The notes below the pieces were generated by a model. That model had not been told where the DNA came from and did no database searches. It was given only the letters and a program-made list of their open reading frames with translations. This document shows, piece after piece, positions 57,797-64,000 of a stretch of DNA of 64,000 nucleotides; the stretch's first letter is position 1; every line of letters begins with the position of its first letter. A program made the position numbers and the translations under genes. This stretch comes from Castanea sativa (lineage: Eukaryota; Streptophyta; Magnoliopsida; Fagales; Fagaceae). The stretch lies in contig NC_134017.1 in NCBI RefSeq assembly GCF_040712315.1, positions 11,004,001 through 11,068,000 on the forward strand, read 5' to 3'.

Positions 57797-59640
57797 TTTT
57801 TTTTTAATTTTTTTTTTTTTTTATATATGAAAAGTGATCTTATTAAAGAAAGTAGTAAAATTCAAATAGGGATTGTCCTGGAGCTACTCTTGAAAGAATT
57901 AAAATCTTAAAACCAAAAGATCTAAAATATCAAAGAAAGATGTAGCTTGTACGTAGTCTAAAATGGTCACCCAGTCATAAAAAGATTAAAAAAAGAGTAC
58001 TTAAGTGTTTCTTAACGCTATCAAATGTCCTACTATTCCTCTCTCCTTATTGTTCACGTTACACATAGAGGAATTCCTATTTTTTATACACTTTTGATTA
58101 CAAAACCTCCCGTGTTAACATTCAAGCAACTGGATCACCTTCTTTGGCATTTTCCATAAGACACCAATAGTAAGAACACAAACAGTCAATATTTTTACCA
58201 TTGAATAAGGAGTTAAGACTTAAAAAATGATCAGTTGCTTATTTACTGTTGTTTTGTATAGAATACCAGTCAACAAGTAATAGGTTTCTATTATGAATAT
58301 TGTCTTAAAATCTTTCCTTCTGAGGCACCTAGTTACATCAAATACTATTCCAAGGAAATTTCACAAAAATTCAACCCTTGTAATGTCACATAAGAATCAG
58401 ATGGACCACTAATTTTCAGAACCCAGCTACACTTCAATATATTCTATGCTCAACAGCTCAACTACACTAGAAGGGAAGTTAGAAGAAAATAAATTTGTAT
58501 GCATCCATGACTGGTACGAACTAATGTTTGCTCAAATGACCTTTTGATGTTGGACAAATTGGGGGAATTTGTCTACATGTAGTTGTGGTGGGTTAAGGTT
58601 TAGTAGGATTTGTGGAAATAGGACCTAGAGTTGTTAAAGACAGGTTTATGGGGTTGTGTTAGGATTTAAATGTGGTTTGATGAGTTATTTGGTGACTATT
58701 TGGTAGAAGAAAGTATGTGGACTCCTAATTAGACTAGTAAACTTAACCTAATAAAATACTAACTTGGACCCAAAGAAAATAAAACCTAATATACTTGGGA
58801 TCTCCTAGAAGATCTAGACCTAACCAAATTACAAAAATACCCTTAAGTCATAGGATTGTAGAAATTATAGATTTGCCCCTGAACATAAAATGGACAAGGT
58901 TTTCCTCCAAACCAATTTGAAATGTGAGCGGTTTCTTTCACTGCCACGTATTGGGTTGGAGGAAGTTTCCTATGGTTTGGAGGTCAACCTTTCCATATAA
59001 AATTGCCCATAACTAATAAAATAAACCCCCCCCCCCTAAAAAAAACTTTTTTTACCTGAACAAACTCGTATTCACATGTGGAACTAATAATATTATTCTT
59101 CAATAGGGAATGGAATTTTATTGGGACTGCACTTCTATTTTAATGAAATTTTTATTTACCTATCAAAAATAAAATTCTTGAATAGGGAATTTCCAAAATA
59201 TTAGAAAATCCATCTTCCATGGCCGCATCACCTTTAACCTGATACTAACTTGAACAAAGGAGTAAATATTGAACAAAGCCAAGTCCGCTTAGATTTTGCA
59301 ATGATTGACTCATCAGCAAATTCCAAATGGTAGATCACCGTAACCTCTCCCTCAACCTAAAAGCCAGTTAAATAGCCAACACCAACATTTTTGTGTAACA
59401 TTATGCTAAAAAGTTCCATAACCAATATGAAGAGGAGAGAAGATGATATATCCCCTTGTCTCAATGCTCTTTGAACCTCCAAAGAATATGGCCTGCCATT
59501 TATTAAAAAAAGAAAAGGAAAAAAAAAAAAAAAAAAAGAATTGTGAATCACAAGGCCAAATCCATTTCCTCCACTTTTCACCAAAACCAAACCTGCGCAT
59601 CAAGTGCATTAGAAAAAAAAATCCTTTTTAATATGGGCTT
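57797..59640 (-). pseudogene. Decayed LINE in antisense inside the NOV-like intron
   Basis: A T-tract at 57,797-57,823 marks the 3' poly(A). The minus strand then shows broken frames ending near IPLCVT (a zf-RVT-style C-terminal stretch) and, at 59,357-59,609, FGFGEKWRKWI and FLINGRPYSLEVQRALRQGD, the reverse transcriptase block GLRQGD. Multiple frameshifts. Antisense orientation relative to the host gene is the usual tolerated orientation in introns. Confidence 0.65.
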
Positions 59641-60981
59641 ATGCCTTTTTTTATTTTTTATTTTAAATTGGTTGCACATGCACCTATTGAGTTTTAAACC
59701 CTGTGATGACTTCACCTTTTACCTATTCTTGTGGGAGGAGTTAGTGCCATTTGAGTTCGAGCTCAATATCTAAATTAAATCCTCTAGGAACACCGCTTTG
59801 AAACCTGCTATCAAGTCATTTGTTCACAACATGCTGAATTATGACTTGGAAAACATATTGAGGTACTTTAGGAAAATTGACCTCCCTACTGAAGCAGCCA
59901 TAAAATTGGTAAGAGGCTTTCTTTATGCATCTGTCCACCCATCAAATACAAAGCTCGCTTCTTTTTTGCTTCAAGGCCCCTTTCGTAAAAAAACTCTCAA
60001 TTTGTTCTATTTGGAAGAGTAATTTTCAAAGCAGTGTAACTCAGAGGAGCAAAACCCACAATCATATTATTAGCTGATTTGGTGTAAGAGTTAATATGAT
60101 ATGGGTTTCTATGAAAGTGGAATGGAAAGTCATCAGAATAGAACTTACATCCTAGCAATTTGAATTTTTCAATGCTCTCAGGAACCAACATTGTGAAGCT
60201 TGGACTTGCCCCTGAGCTGAATTGGCTCCCAAGTAGGTGATGTGACTTGTTTAGGCTTCTTTCTCTGTTCAGCCTCTTCTTCCATCCTTTGTATCTTTCA
60301 AAGATGCTTTGGTGACACTTTAGGACATGGTTTTATCCCTACTTACTAATTTTTTAGCAAATAACCCTTCAAACGACAATAGAATCTTTAAAGTACATTG
60401 ACAATAACTGCAACTAAAGTTTGTGTTTCCACCCCCTTCACCCAAATTTTCCAATTTAGAGACATAATTCCAAAGAAGAGAACAATGAGCCACTTGCATA
60501 AGATGAACTCACTCTCCAAAGGCATTAACCTATAGCAGTATTATCTTATACTTAAATAATTCAGCTAAAATCAACAAAATAACTAATGGGGGAAATCACA
60601 CCAACCCCCTTCCCTTGAGTATCAGGAAATGACAATTTCCCTACTTCACATTGTATTATGATAATATGGTTGAACCATTGTGACTTCTGGTTGTATGGCT
60701 TTTTATTCTCACTTGCTATTCTTTTTACTGTTTTATGATTTTGTAAAAAGCTAAGAGTAACCCAGATGGTTGGCCGTATCTAGTTTATCATCTGACTTAA
60801 TGTCATCTGTACCATTCTTACTTTATTGTACATCCTGATACAGACTGCAACCCCAATTGTATGGAATCTTTTTTGGTTTGATTTTGAAGATAAATTTCAT
60901 TAAAGGTAATAGGCACAAAATAGGTTGCTTAGAAGCCTTTTTTTTAATAAACGAAAATATTTATTGTTCATTTTGCTTCAG

Positions 60982-61195
60982 GTTCAAAAATGCTGATGAT
61001 AATATTTATCTGGAAAATGTGGAACCAACTCTGACATTCATTCTTCAAGACTCTGGCATTATTGTCCTAAATAATGAGCAAGGCTTTTCAGCTCAAAACA
61101 TCAGAGCACTTTGTGATGTTGGAAATTCAACAAAGAAAGGATCTAATGCTGGGTATATAGGGAAGAAGGGCATCGGTTTCAAATCGGTCTTCCGG
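60982..61195 (+). CDS. NOV-like exon: GHKL ATPase N-box and G-box
   Basis: After TTGCTTCAG. Contains NADDNIYLENVEPTLTFILQ, VLNNEQGFSAQNIRALCDVG and YIGKKGIGFKSVFR. NADD is the Mg/ATP-binding N-box and GIGFKS the glycine lid motif of the Bergerat fold. Donor CCGG|GTATG. One extra A in the run just before NADD puts the spliced frame out by one. Confidence 0.82.
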
Positions 61196-62214
61196 GTATG
61201 TTTGGAGAAAACTATTATCACACACACACATATATTTTTGGGACAAGTATTAAGAAATTTATTGAAAAAAATGATAGAGGGCATTGGCCAAGTACTTGGG
61301 TTGTCATCATTCTTTGTTTTTTTATTATTTTAAAATTTTCTATTTTTTTCTTCAATTTTAAATGGTTTTATTTATTTTGTGTTTACTTTAGAATATTTTT
61401 TTTAAAGAAAGTCATAGAATCGAGAAGCTCAACTTAACTGAACCTAAGGCTTAATCCTGAAAGTATCATGATATCATATGTTTTAAAGTTACAGAAGCTT
61501 TGATTTCTTGGCTATTTGTTGCTAAGTGAACCATCTAGACCTCATAGTATTGTTCAATGTTTTCTCAGATAAATCTCTATTTGATTTGGGTGCTTGTATT
61601 CTTTTCTTGAAAGTTGCTGTGCTATTTTACTTATAAGTTTTGTTTAAAGATTTCATGCTTTTGAAGGAGTCTTTTCTGGTCAAGCTCCATCAATTCACTG
61701 GATTATTACGTTGCTCTGGATTAGAATCCTCTAGAATACCCTAAAGGACCTTATTTCTCCTTTATTTCCCATTTATTTTGTGCATTTTCTTACTGTATGA
61801 TTCATTTTGTTATTTTGGGATATATACTTGGTTGATCATGATCAATCAAACTGTCGATATTCAAGTATCACAAGCACCACAAAGCTTTATACTGGTTTTT
61901 GGATTCTTTAACCCAGGGTTATTAACATTGTTTTTGATACATATATGGGTAAATGGCAAAGTACAACCTTATAGTTTGGGGTTGTTTGGATTTTACACCT
62001 TGAAATTTGAGAAACTTGATTTTACACTCCGAAGTTTAGTTCCGTTAGCAAAATCACACCCTCGGTTAATTTTGCAGTTAAGTGACACCTTGTCATGCTG
62101 ACATGTTTTTTTTTTTTGTTGCCAAATTAGCTCGGAGCCCTTTTTCCCAAAACTCACAACATAAACCAGATTTTAATGAGACACTGTTTCACAGCTAATC
62201 TCAAACTTAAAACC
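61196..62214. other. NOV-like intron continued
   Basis: AT-rich. 61,935-62,105 ('ggcaaagtacaaccttatag' to 'gacaccttgtcatgctgaca') resembles the end of a common plant TIR repeat, but no partner end was found. No NOV exon. Confidence 0.4.
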
Positions 62215-62223
62215 CCACAAACA

Positions 62224-63190
62224 GGCAAAATTTTTCAAATAACTATAAAAATCAAACTATATCATTAGTTAGCCAAAGTTTGAAACAAATTTGGTATCTA
62301 ACAATTCGAGTCCTTTGAACTCGATTTTGGAATGCTAAATCGAGGGTAATAAACTCGATTTCAAGGTCGTTTGTAGCTGATGTGGACAGGGAGTCCACGT
62401 CGGCATAAAACTCGAGTCCAGAGGACTCGAGTTCTGTCAAATAGAAATCGAGTCCTTAGGACTCGATTTCATTTTGTTTCAGAAATTTACGTTCTATTCA
62501 GCAACTGAGCGTTGTTCCAAAAACCAACTTGGTGTTCTTCCAAGCCAAGCCCCAAAAACCGAGTGTTGTTTCAGCAACTCTCCACTTCCAAGCCCCAAAA
62601 ACTCGTGAACTAATCAAATCCAAAACGAATCAAACCCACTCTCCACTCGGTGTTCTTCGATGTTTTGTTCTCTCGGATTTCTTCTTCGGCGTTTTGATCG
62701 GATTTACGGGTTTTGATTTCGGGTTTTGATTTCTTCTTCTTCGGCGCATGGGTTTTGATTTCTTCATCTCTGGTTCTTCAGCGTTTTCTTCTTCGGCGAT
62801 TTACGGGTTTTGATTTCTTCGGCGCATGGGTTTTGATTTCTGGGTTTTGATTTCTTCTTCTTCTTCGACGCATGGGTTTTGATTTCTTCATCTCTGGTTC
62901 TTCAACGTTTTCTTCTTCAGCGATGTCTGGGTTTAGGTGATACGAAATCGAGTCCTACGGACTCGATTTCTATTTGACAGAACTCGAGTTCGTAGAACTC
63001 GATTTCTATGCCGACGTGGACCAGGTGTCCACATCAGCTCCGAATGAGGTTGAAATCGAGATCTGTGCACTCGATTTAGCATTCCAAAATCGAGTCTAAG
63101 GGACTCGATTTGTTATATACCAAATTTGTTTCAAACTTTGGCTAACTAATGATATAGTTTGATTTTTATAGTTATTTGAAAAATTTTGCC
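62224..63190. mobile_element. MULE-type element, 967 bp, ~250-bp TIRs, 9-bp target duplication
   Basis: CCACAAACA flanks both sides (62,215-62,223 and 63,191-63,199). Both ends start GGCAAAATTTTTCAAATAAC and stay closely matched for about 250 bases. The TIRs contain CGAGTCCnnnGGACTCG palindromes and TCCACGTCGGCAT. The middle (about 62,480-62,940) is GC-richer, with two imperfect tandem ~140-base units rich in TTCTTCGGCG and GGGTTTTGATTTC, like a captured plant 5' leader (Pack-MULE style). No transposase. Confidence 0.9.
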
Positions 63191-64000
63191 CCACAAACAC
63201 CTCATTCCCAAATCCATTTTTTAAAAATTTTGGCAGCATAGTAATTTTTTTTCACCAAGCGCCCAGCCGCCCCTTTGATCACAGCTAAGTACTATGTTCT
63301 CAACTTTACTTTTCTTTCTTCCAATTTTTGTTTTCATTAAAAATATCATCTTTTTAATCCTAACCCATTCCAACCTCCAGATCTTACTTTTTTTTCCCCC
63401 CCTATATTCCTCCTATTCATGCTGTCCTTTTCTTCTTTCTTCTTAGTTCAATTTTTTTCCCCTGAATTCTATTGATTTATCGTTTGTTATTTTAATTTCC
63501 TTTGATTTTGGGTTTTTTATTATTATTTTTTGTTTTATTTATAATCCTGGGTATCTGCTGGTTGTGTTGAAGATCATAACTTTTTGGTTGTTGAATGCTC
63601 CACACTGGTCTGAGTGAGCCATGCCAACTGTTTGACTAATCTGCCTATCTTTTGTCTTTCTAAGAAATGAATTTGTTACTGTCACTTGATTAACAAAAAA
63701 AAAAAAAAAAAAAAAACTAATGGATTTGGGAATGTGGTGTTCATGGGGTTTTTCTTTTCTCTCTTTTTGTTGTACTTTTTAATATGCTTTGTGCTCTACT
63801 TTGCATTTAGCTGCTTTTATATACATCCTTCTTACTTATCAAATAAGAAAGAAAAAAAATCTGCAGTTAATTTGTGTTATGAGTTTTGGGCAAAATGACT
63901 CCGTTTAAGCTAACGGATTTGGGAATGAGGTGTTCATGGGGTTTTGCTTTTCTCTCTTTTTTTGTACTTTTTAACATGCTTTGTGCTCTACTTTGCATTT
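63191..64000. repeat. Intron DNA with a partial tandem duplication
   Basis: 'atttgggaatgNggtgttca' to 'tgctctactttgcattt' occurs at about 63,724-63,810 and again at 63,913-64,000, a period of about 190 bases, continuing past the window edge. The rest is pyrimidine-rich, with nothing coding. Confidence 0.6.

Larger units (their letters stand above)
57085..60981. other. Large NOV-like intron (3.9 kb) with repeats
   Basis: Contains a TIR-bounded repeat (57,155-57,414), a G17 run at about 57,617, an antisense LINE remnant (57,797 to about 59,640) and unclassified DNA at 59,640-60,980. An ORF at 59,798-60,022 matches nothing I know. Confidence 0.6.
54411..61195 (+). pseudogene. NO VEIN (NOV)-like gene, partial, with two apparent frameshifts
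   Basis: NOV is a large plant nuclear protein with a GHKL/Hsp90-like ATPase region, needed for vein and auxin-pattern development. Exons seen: 54,411-54,588 (VSSIKSGMWDSIYDTFLAIS), 55,305-57,084 (long, SLGFGEFLMFLGKHASLLPD to LSQELYSQDSHFLLEL) and 60,982-61,195 (NADDN to IGKKGIGFKSVFR). A 1-bp deletion at about 55,400 separates EDIIGKAAMYFEND from NYILRELYNCEFWLAEQF. A 1-bp excess in an A5 run at 60,986-60,990 breaks VQNADDN at the splice junction. Upstream exons are missing or decayed, and downstream exons do not appear by 64,000. Either a pseudogene copy or a gene with two sequencing indels; I lean to pseudogene at about 60 %. Confidence 0.8.

Noticed and set aside
59798..60022. 74-codon ORF in the NOV-like intron (MKPAIKSFVHNMLNYDL...)
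   Set aside because: No recognised family, no splice context, and surrounded by retroelement debris.
1..64000. CRISPR arrays, bacterial operons, plasmid or phage genes
   Set aside because: No regularly spaced short repeats with unique spacers and no prokaryotic gene organisation. Introns and plant families throughout.

Overview
The window looks like nuclear DNA of a dicot, probably woody, plant. It is AT-rich, with long (TA)n arrays, plant-type introns and many decayed retrotransposons. It carries plasma-membrane LRR receptor-like protein (RLP) genes and a NO VEIN gene, which are plant families. A Fagaceae-type genome (oak/chestnut) is my guess from the style of the repeats; the sequence does not prove it.

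Layout. 1-8.9 kb: degenerate repeats, orphan RLP 5'-flanking DNA, two decayed Ty1/copia gag pieces, and a tandem segmental duplication whose second copy carries a MULE-type element and a Harbinger-like MITE. 9.0-19.3 kb: RLP gene I, five coding exons (predicted 985 aa) plus an inactivated duplicate exon pair. 19.6-30.6 kb: SINE-like repeat, LINE and copia fragments, and a DEAD-box RNA helicase pseudogene with a ~4.3 kb 5'-truncated LINE (minus strand) in one of its introns. 30.6 kb: possible first exon of a small membrane protein. 31.6-36.0 kb: repeats and further RLP-upstream paralogous DNA. 36,036-39,819: a precisely bounded non-autonomous Helitron with a four-unit minisatellite and a possible captured AP2-domain exon. 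40.5-50.7 kb: RLP gene II, with an intact exon 1, a truncated second exon 1, two tandem copies of exon 2, and a premature stop just before the membrane anchor. 51.5-52.2 kb: probable solo LTR. 54.0-61.2 kb: part of a NO VEIN (NOV) gene with two apparent 1-bp frameshifts and an antisense LINE remnant in its large intron. 62,224-63,190: a MULE-type element with ~250-bp terminal inverted repeats.

How it fits together. Genes I and II are tandem paralogues sharing promoter layout, exon phases (all internal exons are phase 1-1), intron content and a 3' SINE. Exon cassettes of one to two LRRs have duplicated separately in each gene, which is a visible route to changing receptor length. Because so much of the window is duplicated, four different transposon insertions each have an unoccupied paralogous site in the same window, so their ends can be read exactly. 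All coordinates, splice sites and homologies were read by eye; no search was run.
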